This document shows, one piece after another, positions 8,842 to 17,635 of a DNA stretch of 64,000 nucleotides (position 1 is its first letter; every line of letters starts with the position of its first letter). Origin of the DNA: Chitinophaga niastensis (GTDB lineage Bacteria; Bacteroidota; Bacteroidia; Chitinophagales; Chitinophagaceae); contig NZ_PYAW01000003.1 in the NCBI RefSeq assembly GCF_003014755.1, positions 248,001 through 312,000 of the forward strand, in the 5' to 3' direction. The notes below the pieces were generated by a model. The model was not told the DNA's origin, did not search any database, and was given only the letters and a program-made list of their open reading frames with translations. The translations under genes and the position numbers were made by a program.

Positions 8842-9057
8842 AAGGCCTTCGGCCTTCGGCCTTTGTCTTTTCTTTAGCAGGATTTTGATGATTAATCTTG
8901 ATTTTTCTGATTTTATTTTCTTTTAAAAGATATCTATATCGTTTTTAATATGCTTTTAGAAAATCAGTATAGATATTGATTAGAAAGAAATGAAATCAGA
9001 AAAATCAAGATTAATCATCAAAATCCTGCTAAAGAAAAGACAAAGGCCGAAGGCCTT
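8842..9057. repeat. Long inverted repeat between convergent genes (element A, 9-nt GAT class)
   Basis: Left arm 8842-8913 and right arm 8993-9057 are perfect inverted copies, except that the left arm carries one extra 7-bp GGCCTTC unit. The continuous perfect core is 63 bp (8851-8913 against 8993-9055). The 79-bp loop is itself imperfectly palindromic. Inside the arm, GAT recurs at 8881, 8890, 8900 and 8909. The palindrome fills the gap between the barrel gene and the convergent epimerase-like gene, whose stop codon is at 9060-9062. A bidirectional terminator or 3'-UTR hairpin is the simplest role. Confidence 0.85.
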
Positions 9058-9059
9058 CT

Positions 9060-9929
9060 TTAAAATATAGTAGCCGTCCACGTTCTGTCAAATATTTTTC
9101 CGGGAGATAACCGGTTAATCCCCTCTTTCTCTTCCAACTCCCCGGTGGCCGCCACGTTATCAGCTATACCACACCATGGTTCAATACATACAAAGTCTGC
9201 ATCCTTTGCAGACCAGATACCCATGTAGGGAAAGCCTTCAAAAGCCAGTGTAAGGCCATGTGGTGTAAGCCTGCTCCGAATGGAGATAGCCGTTGAAGAC
9301 AGCTGTTTAAATACCAGGGCATCTTCATAAAATAATGACTTTTTCAGTGGTAGCTCATGTGTATGCTGTAACATTGGTACAGGCGCCAGTTCTATCTGTC
9401 CTTCGCCGGATAAAGGCCATCTGCCGGCATCTTCTTCCTTATTAAAATAGAGATAATAGTCTTCATACGTGGTATCCGGTACCAGCGGTACTTTGAAAGC
9501 CGGATGTGCACCTACGGAAAACAACAGTTCTTTATCATCTTTATTTTCCACCTGGTAGGTTACCTGCAGCTGATCGTCCTGCAGGAGATACTGAATAGAG
9601 AATTCGAAGCGGAACGGGTACACTTTGCGGGTAGCATCATTATCAGTGAGACTGAAAGTAACGTGCTCCGGTCCCTGTTCTTTTACGGTAAATTCCTGTT
9701 CTCTTGCAAAGCCGTGGCGGCCCAGCGTATAGCTGTGTCCGTTATAACGGTAGGTGTTATCTTTCAGTCCGCCTACTACCGGGAACAACACAGGGCTTTT
9801 TTTGCCCCAGTAAGCGGGATCACCGCTCCATAGGTATTCCAGGCCTGTATCATTACGAACAATGCTTTGCAATTCTGCTCCGAGGGGTTTCACCACAATG
9901 GTGAGTTTTTCATTGGAAATCTGAATCAT
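9060..9929 (-). CDS. Aldose 1-epimerase family protein (LacX-like)
   Basis: 289 residues from the ATG at 9929. An upstream in-frame ATG at 9983 would add 18 atypical residues. The sequence follows the small LacX/YeaD-like epimerase group: EYLWSGDPAYWGKKSPVLFP, GRHGFAREQEF, VGAHPAFKVP (probable catalytic His) and CIEPWCGIAD (probable catalytic Glu). These enzymes interconvert alpha and beta anomers of aldoses or sugar phosphates. No signal peptide is seen, so it is probably cytoplasmic. It is divergent from the short-chain reductase gene at 10036 and convergent with the barrel gene. The exact sugar is unknown. Confidence 0.85.
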   Translation of the reverse strand: MIQISNEKLTIVVKPLGAELQSIVRNDTGLEYLWSGDPAYWGKKSPVLFPVVGGLKDNTYRYNGHSYTLGRHGFAREQEFTVKEQGPEHVTFSLTDNDATRKVYPFRFEFSIQYLLQDDQLQVTYQVENKDDKELLFSVGAHPAFKVPLVPDTTYEDYYLYFNKEEDAGRWPLSGEGQIELAPVPMLQHTHELPLKKSLFYEDALVFKQLSSTAISIRSRLTPHGLTLAFEGFPYMGIWSAKDADFVCIEPWCGIADNVAATGELEEKEGINRLSPGKIFDRTWTATIF

Positions 9930-9967
9930 ATTATGGTTGCTGTGATGATGGATACCTGCGAAGATAA

Positions 9968-9998
9968 TCTGTAATTGGAACAAAGCTTTGTACCTTTG
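9968..9998 (+). promoter_or_regulatory. Probable promoter for the short-chain reductase gene
   Basis: TACCTTTG at 9991-9998 matches the Bacteroidota -7 consensus TAnnTTTG. TCTG at 9968-9971, with a 19-bp spacer, is a plausible weak -33 element. The start codon of the downstream gene is 38 bp away. Confidence 0.55.
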
Positions 9999-10035
9999 CC
10001 AGGTATTTTTTACGCTTAACTAATGGAAACATCAT

Positions 10036-10752
10036 ATGGAATCATTAAAAGGGAAGAAAGCGCTGATCACCGGTGGTGGTAAAGGTATTGGTCGCGCGCT
10101 GGCAGTGGCGCTTGCGCACGAAGGTGTAGACATTGCCCTGATGGGACGCAGTGCCGGTCCACTGGAAGAAGTAGTGAAGAAAGTAAGTGCACTGGGTGTA
10201 AAAGTAGCTTTTGCACTGGCTGACGTGGGTGACATCAACGCAGTAAATGCAGCTGTAGAAAAAGTCACCAAAGAACTGGGTGATATCGATATACTGATCA
10301 ACAATGCAGGTATAGCTGCTTTTGGCGGTTTCATGGATCTGGAACCTGCTCAATGGGAACAAATCATCCAGGTAAACCTGATGGGCGTCTACTATGTAAC
10401 CCGTGCCATATTGCCTGGTATGATCGAAAGAAAAACCGGCGATATCATTAATATTTCTTCTACTGCCGGTCAGCGTGGAGCACCTGCAACCAGCGCCTAC
10501 AGCGCTTCTAAATTCGGTTTGCTGGGTTTAACGGAATCTTTGATGCTGGAAGTAAGGAAACATAATATCCGTGTCAGCGCTTTAACGCCAAGCACCATTG
10601 CCACTGATATGGCTAAAGACCTTAATTTAACAGATGGTAATCCTGATAAGGTGATGCAACCGGAAGACCTCGCAGAATTTGTTGTAGCGCAGTTGAAGCT
10701 GAATAGAAGAGTGGTGGTGAAATCAGCGGGGCTGTGGTCTACTAATCCATAA
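10036..10752 (+). CDS. Short-chain dehydrogenase/reductase (3-ketoacyl-ACP reductase-like)
   Basis: 238 residues, a typical classical SDR length. The Rossmann nucleotide site is TGGGKGIG (residues 12-19). NNAG is at 89-92, Asn114 and Ser142 are present, and the catalytic Tyr155 and Lys159 lie in YSASK. The fold and motifs resemble FabG-type NADP(H)-dependent reductases, but stand-alone SDRs of this kind act on many carbonyl substrates. No fatty-acid genes are nearby, so fabG is not assigned. Its stop codon lies at the inner edge of a palindrome (10751-10840). Confidence 0.88.
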   Translation: MESLKGKKALITGGGKGIGRALAVALAHEGVDIALMGRSAGPLEEVVKKVSALGVKVAFALADVGDINAVNAAVEKVTKELGDIDILINNAGIAAFGGFMDLEPAQWEQIIQVNLMGVYYVTRAILPGMIERKTGDIINISSTAGQRGAPATSAYSASKFGLLGLTESLMLEVRKHNIRVSALTPSTIATDMAKDLNLTDGNPDKVMQPEDLAEFVVAQLKLNRRVVVKSAGLWSTNP

Positions 10753-10840
10753 ATAAATAATTACGAATTGCGAATTACGGTTATAAGCGAAGACCGCTTC
10801 GATCCGTAATTCGCAATTCGTAATTCGTAATTATTTATTT
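10751..10840. repeat. Inverted repeat between convergent genes (element B, 7-nt AATTRCG class)
   Basis: Left arm 10751-10780 (30 bp) pairs with right arm 10804-10840 (37 bp). The arms are identical except for one additional 7-bp ACGAATT unit in the right arm. The arms consist of 7-nt units AATTACG / AATTGCG. The stop codons of both flanking convergent genes lie inside or at the edge of the arms (TAA at 10750-10752 and 10835-10837 on the other strand). A shorter inner hairpin (AGCG/CGCT) lies in the loop. It probably serves as a bidirectional terminator. Confidence 0.85.
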
Positions 10841-11614
10841 CCTGATGCGGTAAGCATATCCTAACGATACGGTAGCCGCGCCGGTATTGTTTTTACCGTT
10901 ATTACTTCCCTTCTGGATATTGAGAAAGCCATAGTTACCACCAGCTTCCACAAATACCTGATTACGACTGAAATGATAGGCCAGTCCTACGTTTCCGCTT
11001 ACCCCAAAATTGAAGGTATTCAACTGATTTTTGATATCAGTTGTATTATCCAGCGATTGCGGCGATTGTGTAATAGGCTGTTTGCCTTCTGCGTCCAGGT
11101 AAAACAGGCTGCTGCCACTGGTTACCTGTTTGGCACTCACCAGGAATCCGAAGAAAGGACCCGCATCTACGTATAAGCGTAATGGTGAAGCATGGCCCAG
11201 GTCCCAGCCAAATTTGGCGAGAATAGGTACCATCAGGTAATTCAGTTTTGCTTCACTTTTGAAGTTAGCGTAGAGGTAAGTAGGTGCCGGCATTCCCTGA
11301 GGTAACTGTCCGGCCATTGCTGGTGGAAAAGGAAATGCCTGTAGTCCGGATTTTTTTCCTCCCTGAGAGGAATAGTCTATCATACCCTGGATAGAAAAAA
11401 GGTGGCTCACATGATACTCCACAAAGGCGCCGAAATCAGGCCCCAGGCGGGAGCTGTAACCGGTATTTAAAGGATTGTTTTCTTTACCGCCAGCGGTAAG
11501 ATTGGGAATACTGAGTCCTCCGCGTACACCTACATCTACCTGTGCTTTTGCCTGTATGCAAATGATGGTAAAGAGTGCCGGCAGGAACCATTTAAAGGAT
11601 CTCTGGATTTTCAT
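10835..11614 (-). CDS. Porin family outer-membrane beta-barrel protein (PorT-like)
   Basis: 259 residues from the ATG at 11614; a second ATG at 11620 adds two residues. A signal peptide ends near IQAKAQ. The mature part reads as a beta-barrel of the outer_membrane_beta-barrel/PorT-like type (VDVGVRGGLSIPNL, GPDFGAFVEYHVSHLFSIQG, LKYLMVPILAKFGW-type strand, GNVGLAYHFSRNQVFVEAGG, VSLGYAYRIRK ending). Such proteins are abundant in Bacteroidota and usually have no known ligand. The gene lies 31 bp downstream of the hydrolase gene on the same strand, so cotranscription is possible. Confidence 0.75.
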   Translation of the reverse strand: MKIQRSFKWFLPALFTIICIQAKAQVDVGVRGGLSIPNLTAGGKENNPLNTGYSSRLGPDFGAFVEYHVSHLFSIQGMIDYSSQGGKKSGLQAFPFPPAMAGQLPQGMPAPTYLYANFKSEAKLNYLMVPILAKFGWDLGHASPLRLYVDAGPFFGFLVSAKQVTSGSSLFYLDAEGKQPITQSPQSLDNTTDIKNQLNTFNFGVSGNVGLAYHFSRNQVFVEAGGNYGFLNIQKGSNNGKNNTGAATVSLGYAYRIRK

Positions 11615-11645
11615 AAACATTAAAATTAATGAACGAATTTAATGA

Positions 11646-12464
11646 TTATCTGACACTACTCAACCAACCTGCCATAAATACCAATACATCCCTGTTATTG
11701 GATTCATTGTGTATTTCATGATACATTCCGTCCCATTCCCTGTAGGTAAGCAGTTTTGCAGGCGCCCGTTGTGCAAATAACCGGGAGCCCTCCACCGCAG
11801 TAAATTCATCTGCGCCACCATGCATCAGCAAGGACCTTACTTTCAGATCGGCGGCATGTAACAGGCACCAGGCCCCGTTCTGTATCATATCACTGGCCAG
11901 CCGGAGGCTCATTTCATCATGGCGCAAAGGGTCGTGCAGAAATTTTTCTACGGCTGCCTTATCATGTGAAATTTTATTAATATCCAGTCCCTGTTTAACG
12001 CGGAGATCAGGTAACAATGCAGCCGCTGTTTTCAGCAAGCCTTTGAAGAAAGCACCAGGGCGCATAGCAACAATCAATGCCGGGGCGGATATAACGGCTG
12101 CCTGCAGCGCAGGATTTCTTCTTAATAAAAAACCTGTCAACACACCTCCGCCCATACTATGCCCATACATCACCACCGGTTTGCCATACAATTCTTTTAC
12201 ATGCAACAAAAAGGCCTGCAGGTAATCAAACATAAATTCAAATCCACGGGAAGCTCCTCTTTTGCCGTCGCTTTTACCATGACCGTAATGGTCGATACCA
12301 ATCACGGCAAACCCTTCCTGCATAAAGAATTCCGCCACATGATCATAACGACCGGTATGTTCTCCTATCCCATGTACAATGATCATTACGCGATTGAAGT
12401 TTGCAGGTATCCAGTTGATACCATAAAAGCGCGTTTGTTGGTAAGACCAATAGAATTCATTCAT
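11646..12464 (-). CDS. Alpha/beta hydrolase, monoacylglycerol-lipase-like
   Basis: 272 residues without a signal peptide. The serine hydrolase triad is readable: Ser103 in GHSMGG, Asp219 in MHGGADEFT and His249 in MYHEIHNE. HGIGEHTGRY (about 31-40) provides the oxyanion region typical of monoglyceride lipases and lysophospholipases (Hydrolase_4 family), as does IDHYGHGKSDG. Hydrolysis of monoacylglycerols or similar esters is the likely reaction. The gene is divergent from a small membrane protein gene at 12561. Confidence 0.85.
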   Translation of the reverse strand: MNEFYWSYQQTRFYGINWIPANFNRVMIIVHGIGEHTGRYDHVAEFFMQEGFAVIGIDHYGHGKSDGKRGASRGFEFMFDYLQAFLLHVKELYGKPVVMYGHSMGGGVLTGFLLRRNPALQAAVISAPALIVAMRPGAFFKGLLKTAAALLPDLRVKQGLDINKISHDKAAVEKFLHDPLRHDEMSLRLASDMIQNGAWCLLHAADLKVRSLLMHGGADEFTAVEGSRLFAQRAPAKLLTYREWDGMYHEIHNESNNRDVLVFMAGWLSSVR

Positions 12465-12560
12465 AGCCAGTATTGGTTTAGGAGTCGGGCTGGTATAAAA
12501 CGAAGATAAACAATATCTTTATCCCCTCTTTTAACTGATAAAATTAACCGATCAACCAAT

Positions 12561-12971
12561 ATGAGCAAGCGTGACACCGCATCGCCGGTATACAGTATTC
12601 CTTTAAGTTATCGTAAGATGGAAAATCTGCATATTGTTTTCTGGCTACTGAAAGATATCAGCTGGTGTATGATCTGGAAACCTTTAGGTATAGCCATGAT
12701 CTTCCCTACGCTGATTATTTCTATTGTGATAGCCTGGCGTACCCGTCAGTTCATGTCTGAATTATGCCATAACGTAGCCATTACCGTATGGATTACAGCA
12801 AACTCTTACTGGATGATCAGTGAGTTTTTTCATTTTGATACAGGTGTTATATGGAGTTGGATCACCTACAAACATCTTGCACTGATACCGTTTTTAACGG
12901 GGCTGCTGCTATTGGCTTTCTTTTATTTGTATTATCAGCCCAGGCATAAGGAGGAGGAGGAAATTATCTGA
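12561..12971 (+). CDS. Small hydrophobic membrane protein of unknown function
   Basis: 136 residues with about four predicted membrane segments (roughly residues 22-36, 41-58, 68-82 and 107-126) and a charged tail (RHKEEEEII). Tryptophans are frequent (KDISWCMIW, WSWITYKHLAL). I do not recognise a characterised family, although similar conserved hypothetical proteins occur in Bacteroidota. The ATG at 12561 follows AT-rich DNA. Just downstream of its stop the long palindrome of 12967-13288 begins, overlapping the last codons. Confidence 0.65.
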   Translation: MSKRDTASPVYSIPLSYRKMENLHIVFWLLKDISWCMIWKPLGIAMIFPTLIISIVIAWRTRQFMSELCHNVAITVWITANSYWMISEFFHFDTGVIWSWITYKHLALIPFLTGLLLLAFFYLYYQPRHKEEEEII

Positions 12972-13288
12972 ACTGTGATTTTTATGATTTTTGTGATTAT
13001 CCTGATGAGCGAAGATCTCAGCGGATTTTGTCTAAACCAGGATTTTTAGGATTGAATGGATTACCCTGATGGGTGGAGAAGATTATAGCGGGTATTGTCT
13101 CAACTATGATTTTTATGATTAGTATGATGATCCTGATAAGCGAAGATAATCGTGTATGTCTTCAAGATGAGCAATATAACACCCATCAGGGTAATCCATT
13201 CAATCCTAAAAATCCTGGTTCAGACAAAATCCGCTGAGATCTTCGCTCATCAGGATAATCACAAAAATCATAAAAATCACAGTTCAGA
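12967..13288. repeat. Long inverted repeat between convergent genes (element C, 9-nt GAT class)
   Basis: Arms 12967-13075 and 13180-13288 are each 109 bp and differ at one position (TCTAAACC against TCTGAACC). Each arm consists of two related units of about 64 bp beginning TCTGAAC. A third degraded unit starts at 13098 inside the 104-bp loop. In the left arm GAT lies at 12977, 12986, 12995 and 13004, and again at 13041, 13050, 13059 and 13068, exactly 9 nt apart in each run. The element fills the space between the convergent small membrane protein gene and the tldE-type gene. A long RNA hairpin would form from either direction. Confidence 0.9.
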
Positions 13289-13292
13289 CAGT

Positions 13293-14630
13293 CTATATAG
13301 CGTCTGACAAAGACGTAAACGTAAAATCCCTGATCTTCATGGGAGGAATTAAAGCACTCTGTTGTGATTCTCCGCTCACCGTACGTTCCGGCCTACCCAA
13401 AGCTTCCACATTATTCAACATAATGATAGGGCTTTCATTGAAACGGAAATTTTTCACAGGAAATTTGATCTCTCCGTTTTCAATATAAAAAGTACCATCA
13501 CGTGTAAGACCTGTGTACAACAGTGTTTGCGGATCTACTTCACGGATGTACCAGAGACGTGTTACGAGGATACCTTTTTCAGTGCTTTTAATCAGCTCCT
13601 CCAATGTGGCATCGCCACCGGCCATAATGAAGCCATCAGGGCCGGGTAATGCTTTTGCATTATTTTTTTTAGCCCAGAAGCGGGAGTAATAAACGTTCTT
13701 CATCACTCCTTTATCAATCCAGGTAACTTTTTCATGTGGCCGGCCATCTCCATTGAGTCTACTGGTAGGCAATTCAGGATTCCATGGATCAGAATAGATC
13801 GTTACGCGCTCGTCCATCAGCTTTTCACCCAGTTTGGTTTTACCACCGGGGCTACTGAGAAAGCTACGGCCCTCATCAGCGCTGCGGGCATCCATGCTGC
13901 CGATCATATTTTCCAGTAATACCAATGCAGCCGCAGGTTCCAGGATCACCGTGTATTTACCGGGTTCTATGGCCCTTGCACCTTTTGAGCCGCTGGCCTT
14001 TTGCGCAGCAATTCTTGTAGCAGCAGAAATATCCAGCTTACTGACATCGTTGTAGGCTTTGGTGGAATAGCCTGATCCCGTACCGTCTTCTGTACGCAGC
14101 GTAACGTTGAAACTTACATTCGTAGAGGTATTGTAGCCAAATAGCCCGTTGGTATTCATGATAGCCGAGTAAGCTACATGATTCTCCAGGAAACCGGCAG
14201 CTACCAGTTTATTTTCCTTTGAGATGCTCAGGCTCTTTGCCACTTCATCTGCACGGTATTTAGGATCGATAGCGGCCGTATCTTTATTGAAGGTGGGTGA
14301 TGTAGCAGCATACTCCTGCGGGCCCAGGAAGGGCATAAATTCCGGGTTTTCCGGTGCCAGTCTCGCCAGCTCCTCAGAGCGCCTGACTACTTTTTCCAGG
14401 GAGGCATCATCATATTCATTGATGGTAGCAACTCCCAGTTTATTACCAAAGGCAGATGATACCGCCAATGTACTGCTGCTGTTACCACCACTGGTAGAAA
14501 CGGCGTTACGGGCATAGCGGAGATTGCCTGCATCCTTACCGTAAATATTTACTTCGCATTGATCCGCTTTAGAATAAGCAAGCACTTTTTTCAACAATGC
14601 CTGCGCTTCGGTTTGAGTGAGTATCGGCAT
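13293..14630 (-). CDS. pmbA: TldD/PmbA family protein, TldE (PmbA)-like, copy 1
   Basis: 445 residues, the usual TldE length. It lacks the HExxxH zinc motif of the TldD partner, as TldE subunits do. Family landmarks include NIYGKDAGNLRYARN near the N-terminus, GKYTVILEPAA mid-protein, TRLWYIREVDPQTLLYTGLTRDG and the C-terminal ENGEIKFPVKNFRFNESP. In known systems TldD and TldE form a heterodimeric metallopeptidase that degrades unfolded or extended peptides. No signal peptide is seen. It is the last gene of the four-gene operon (2 bp after tldD copy 1), and element C follows its stop. It is closely similar to the copy at 16291. Confidence 0.9.
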   Translation of the reverse strand: MPILTQTEAQALLKKVLAYSKADQCEVNIYGKDAGNLRYARNAVSTSGGNSSSTLAVSSAFGNKLGVATINEYDDASLEKVVRRSEELARLAPENPEFMPFLGPQEYAATSPTFNKDTAAIDPKYRADEVAKSLSISKENKLVAAGFLENHVAYSAIMNTNGLFGYNTSTNVSFNVTLRTEDGTGSGYSTKAYNDVSKLDISAATRIAAQKASGSKGARAIEPGKYTVILEPAAALVLLENMIGSMDARSADEGRSFLSSPGGKTKLGEKLMDERVTIYSDPWNPELPTSRLNGDGRPHEKVTWIDKGVMKNVYYSRFWAKKNNAKALPGPDGFIMAGGDATLEELIKSTEKGILVTRLWYIREVDPQTLLYTGLTRDGTFYIENGEIKFPVKNFRFNESPIIMLNNVEALGRPERTVSGESQQSALIPPMKIRDFTFTSLSDAI

Positions 14631-14632
14631 AA

Positions 14633-16267
14633 TTAAATTTTTCTGGCTGTGTTAATAACATTTACTCCATTAAAACGTGCAGTGGAAGAACCATGAGATA
14701 CGGCGCTGGACTGCGATGGCTGTCCCTTTCCATCGAAGAAGGAACCACCTAAACGATAGTCACTTTCATCTGCGATGGCTTTGCAGGAATTCCAGAACTC
14801 CTGTGTGTTGCTCTGGTAAGCTACATCTTTGAGCATGCCTACGATCTGGCCATTTTTTATTTCATAGTAGAGTTGTCCGCCGAACTGAAAATTGTAGCGT
14901 TGCTGATCTATCGAGAAAGAACCATCGCCTGCGATGAAGATGCCTTTTTCTACATTTTTGATCATTTCAGCAGGAGATAATTTCCCGGCGCCAGGTTGCA
15001 ATGATACATTAGGCATCCGCTGAAACTGTACATCCCCCCAGCCTTGCGCGTAGCAACAACCTTGTGAGTGGTTCAAACCAATGATATGTGCCTGGTCGCG
15101 GATAGTTTGATAATTAACCAATACCCCGTTTTTAATCAGGTCCCATTTCTGCGTCCCCACCCCTTCATCATCGTAGCCTACAGCGCCTAATGAACCGGGC
15201 TGTGTTTTATCTGCCACAATATTTACGAGAGGGCTGCCGAAATTGAAATTTTTCGACTGCCATTTATCCAGTGTGAGAAAGCTGGTGCCGGCAAAGTTAG
15301 CCTCATAACCCAGTACACGATCCAGCTCTGTAGGGTGTCCTACGGATTCATGGATAGTGAGCCACAGGTGGGATGGATCGAGGATCAGGTCGTATTTGCC
15401 CGGTTCTACCGATTTGGCTTTCATCTTCTCTCCTACCTGCGCAGCGCCCTGGCGGGCATCTTCCAGCATATCGTAACGGTTACGATACAACGTAGTTACT
15501 CCTTTTATTTTATCGGATTCACGGGGCATAAGATATTCATATCCCATTCCGCGTGGAGCACTGAGTGCATTGCGTGTTTCAAATTTGCCGGTGGCAGCAT
15601 CTATTTTAGTGATCTGAAACGTAGGCCAGATACGATGTATATCCTGATCAATGTAGGAACCATCGGAGCTGGCAAAATACTTCTGCTCATTTACCAGGAA
15701 CATGTAGGAGCCGATGTAATTGGCGCCTCCTTTAAGTGCTGCGTCATTTACGCTCAGCAGTAGGTCTGCTTTTTCCTTTACAGGTACATCGAAGGCGTTT
15801 CTTTCGATGGGAGCTTTCCAGCTTACTTCTCCATAACCCTTTTGTGGCGCCAGTTCTACCGGGGTAGTCAACAACCGTGCATTTTCCTTAGCAATGGCCA
15901 CCGCCAGCGCTGCTGTTTTTGCAATGCTGTCTTTATCCATTTTATCAGTGGAGGCAAAGCCCCAGCTACCGCCTGCGATTACACGAATACCGATACCATA
16001 GGATTCTGTGTTAACGATGTTTTCTACTTTGTCTTCGCGGGTAATAATAAACTGATTGAGGTAGCGCCCAATTCGTACGTCCGTGTACGTAGCACCTTTA
16101 CTACGTGCAGCGTTGAGGGCTGCATCTGCCAGTTCTTTCTTTTTGGTTACGTCAATGGTGTACCACGGCGTCTCAATAGGAATGGCGTTTCCTATGAGCG
16201 GCACCTGGGCCAGGAGTCCGGCTCCCAGGCCCATGCCGGCCATTTGTAGAAAATCTCTTCTTTTCAT
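14633..16267 (-). CDS. tldD: TldD-like zinc metallopeptidase subunit with Tat-type signal, copy 1
   Basis: 544 residues, longer than enterobacterial TldD because of an N-terminal twin-arginine-type signal (MKRRDFLQMAGMGLGAGL). The zinc motif HExxxH is present as HESVGH in the LTIHESVGHPTELDRVLGYE region, and a conserved Cys pair lies in HSQGCCYAQGW. The C-terminus has DGSFSIDQQRYNFQFGG and a glycine-rich tail. It is the catalytic half of a TldD/TldE peptidase. The Tat-like signal suggests export in folded form, while the TldE partner just downstream has no signal. It is very similar to the gene at 17636, so the pair probably arose by tandem duplication. Confidence 0.9.
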   Translation of the reverse strand: MKRRDFLQMAGMGLGAGLLAQVPLIGNAIPIETPWYTIDVTKKKELADAALNAARSKGATYTDVRIGRYLNQFIITREDKVENIVNTESYGIGIRVIAGGSWGFASTDKMDKDSIAKTAALAVAIAKENARLLTTPVELAPQKGYGEVSWKAPIERNAFDVPVKEKADLLLSVNDAALKGGANYIGSYMFLVNEQKYFASSDGSYIDQDIHRIWPTFQITKIDAATGKFETRNALSAPRGMGYEYLMPRESDKIKGVTTLYRNRYDMLEDARQGAAQVGEKMKAKSVEPGKYDLILDPSHLWLTIHESVGHPTELDRVLGYEANFAGTSFLTLDKWQSKNFNFGSPLVNIVADKTQPGSLGAVGYDDEGVGTQKWDLIKNGVLVNYQTIRDQAHIIGLNHSQGCCYAQGWGDVQFQRMPNVSLQPGAGKLSPAEMIKNVEKGIFIAGDGSFSIDQQRYNFQFGGQLYYEIKNGQIVGMLKDVAYQSNTQEFWNSCKAIADESDYRLGGSFFDGKGQPSQSSAVSHGSSTARFNGVNVINTARKI

Positions 16268-16290
16268 GGAGCTAAAGTTTAGATCATTTT

Positions 16291-17625
16291 TTATACAGCA
16301 TCAGATAAGGATGTAAACGTAAAGTCCCTGATTTTCATGGGCGGTATCAGGTAGCTCCGGTAAGATTCAATGCTCACGCTTCTTTCTGTTTTACCCAATG
16401 CTTCTACATTGTTGAGCATAATAACCGGGCTTTCATTAAACCGGAAATTTTTCACCGGATGTTTGATAACACCGTTCTCAATGTAGAAAGTACCATCGCG
16501 GGTAAGCCCCGTCAGCAGCAGGGTTTGGGCATCTACCAAACGAATGTACCAGAGGCGGGATACCAATATTCCTCTTTCGGTGCTTTTAATTAATTCTTCG
16601 AGTGAGGCATCTCCTCCTTCCATAATAATATTAGATGGTGTGGGAACGGGTTGCACTCCTTTTTGCTGCGCCCAGTATTGAGAATAAGCGAGATTTTTTA
16701 CCACGCCTTTATCAATCCATTTTGTTTTTTCCAGTGGGAAACCTTCCCTGTTCCAGGTGCTGGCAGGTAAGTCGGGGTGAAAAGGATCAGAATAGATCGT
16801 TACTTTTTCATCCATCAGCTGTTCTCCCAAACGGTTGCCACCGCCCTGTTTGCTCATGAAGCTGCGGCCTTCGTCAGCGCTGCGTGCATCCAGTCCGCGG
16901 AACATATTTTCCAGCATATAAGTAGCTGCTACGGGTTCCAGGATCACGGTGTATTTACCGGGTTCAATGGCTTTAGCCGCAGCGGAGCTGTTGGCTTTGG
17001 CAGCTGCTATTTTAGTGGCGGATACGGTATCCAGTTTCTTTACATCGTTAAAACCACGTGCTGCAAAGCCAGAGCCGGTGCCGGCGCTGTTGCGGGTGGT
17101 AATAGTAAACACCACATCAGTGGATGTTTCATAGGCAAACAGTCCTTTTGAATTGCTGACAGCATTAAAGCCGGTAGTATTTTCCACGTAGCCGGCAGCT
17201 TCGAGGTTTGCCTCTTTAGCTACTGCAATGCTGTTAGCCACAGCTTCTGCGCGGCTATCCGGTGTGATAGCAGCGGTAGCATCAATATATTGTTTGGCGA
17301 TTTTAAATTCCGCTGGTCCGCGTAAGGGCATGTACTCCGGGTTTTCCGGTGCCAGTCTGGCCAGTTCTTCTGCACGTTGCACCACTCTCTTCAAAGCGCT
17401 GTCGTCAAATTCATTGATGGTAGCAGTGCCTGATTTTTTGCCGAAGGTAGCTGTTACCGAAAGGCTCATGGTGCTGATATCTCCTGCAGTAGAAATAGCG
17501 TTGCGGGCATAACGGATATTGCCTCCTTCAGACCCTCTGAGTGAAGCTTCGCATTCATCTGCTTTGGAATATGAAAGCACCTTTTGGAGTAATGCTTTCG
17601 CTTCTTCTTGTTTTAATATAGCCAT
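16291..17625 (-). CDS. pmbA: TldD/PmbA family protein, TldE (PmbA)-like, copy 2
   Basis: 444 residues, aligned with the 13293 protein along its whole length (N-terminus QEEAKALLQKVLSYSKADE, middle GKYTVILEPVAATYMLENM, C-terminus PPMKIRDFTFTSLSDAV). It has no HExxxH and no signal peptide. It lies 10 bp downstream of tldD copy 2 and 23 bp upstream of tldD copy 1, so the operon order is tldD2-tldE2-tldD1-tldE1. It is the partner subunit of the peptidase. Whether copies pair only within their own module is unknown. Confidence 0.9.
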   Translation of the reverse strand: MAILKQEEAKALLQKVLSYSKADECEASLRGSEGGNIRYARNAISTAGDISTMSLSVTATFGKKSGTATINEFDDSALKRVVQRAEELARLAPENPEYMPLRGPAEFKIAKQYIDATAAITPDSRAEAVANSIAVAKEANLEAAGYVENTTGFNAVSNSKGLFAYETSTDVVFTITTRNSAGTGSGFAARGFNDVKKLDTVSATKIAAAKANSSAAAKAIEPGKYTVILEPVAATYMLENMFRGLDARSADEGRSFMSKQGGGNRLGEQLMDEKVTIYSDPFHPDLPASTWNREGFPLEKTKWIDKGVVKNLAYSQYWAQQKGVQPVPTPSNIIMEGGDASLEELIKSTERGILVSRLWYIRLVDAQTLLLTGLTRDGTFYIENGVIKHPVKNFRFNESPVIMLNNVEALGKTERSVSIESYRSYLIPPMKIRDFTFTSLSDAV

Positions 17626-17635
17626 GTTAGTGAGA

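Noticed and set aside
12967..13288. Spaced repeated units that could be taken for a CRISPR array or tandem array
   Set aside because: The units are 61-67 bp, have no constant repeat with unique spacers, are arranged head-to-head as a palindrome, and no cas gene is present.
15335..16249. Several open frames of 77-142 codons antisense to the tldD copies
   Set aside because: They recur at matching places in both duplicated copies only because the sense genes are similar. No independent coding evidence was seen.
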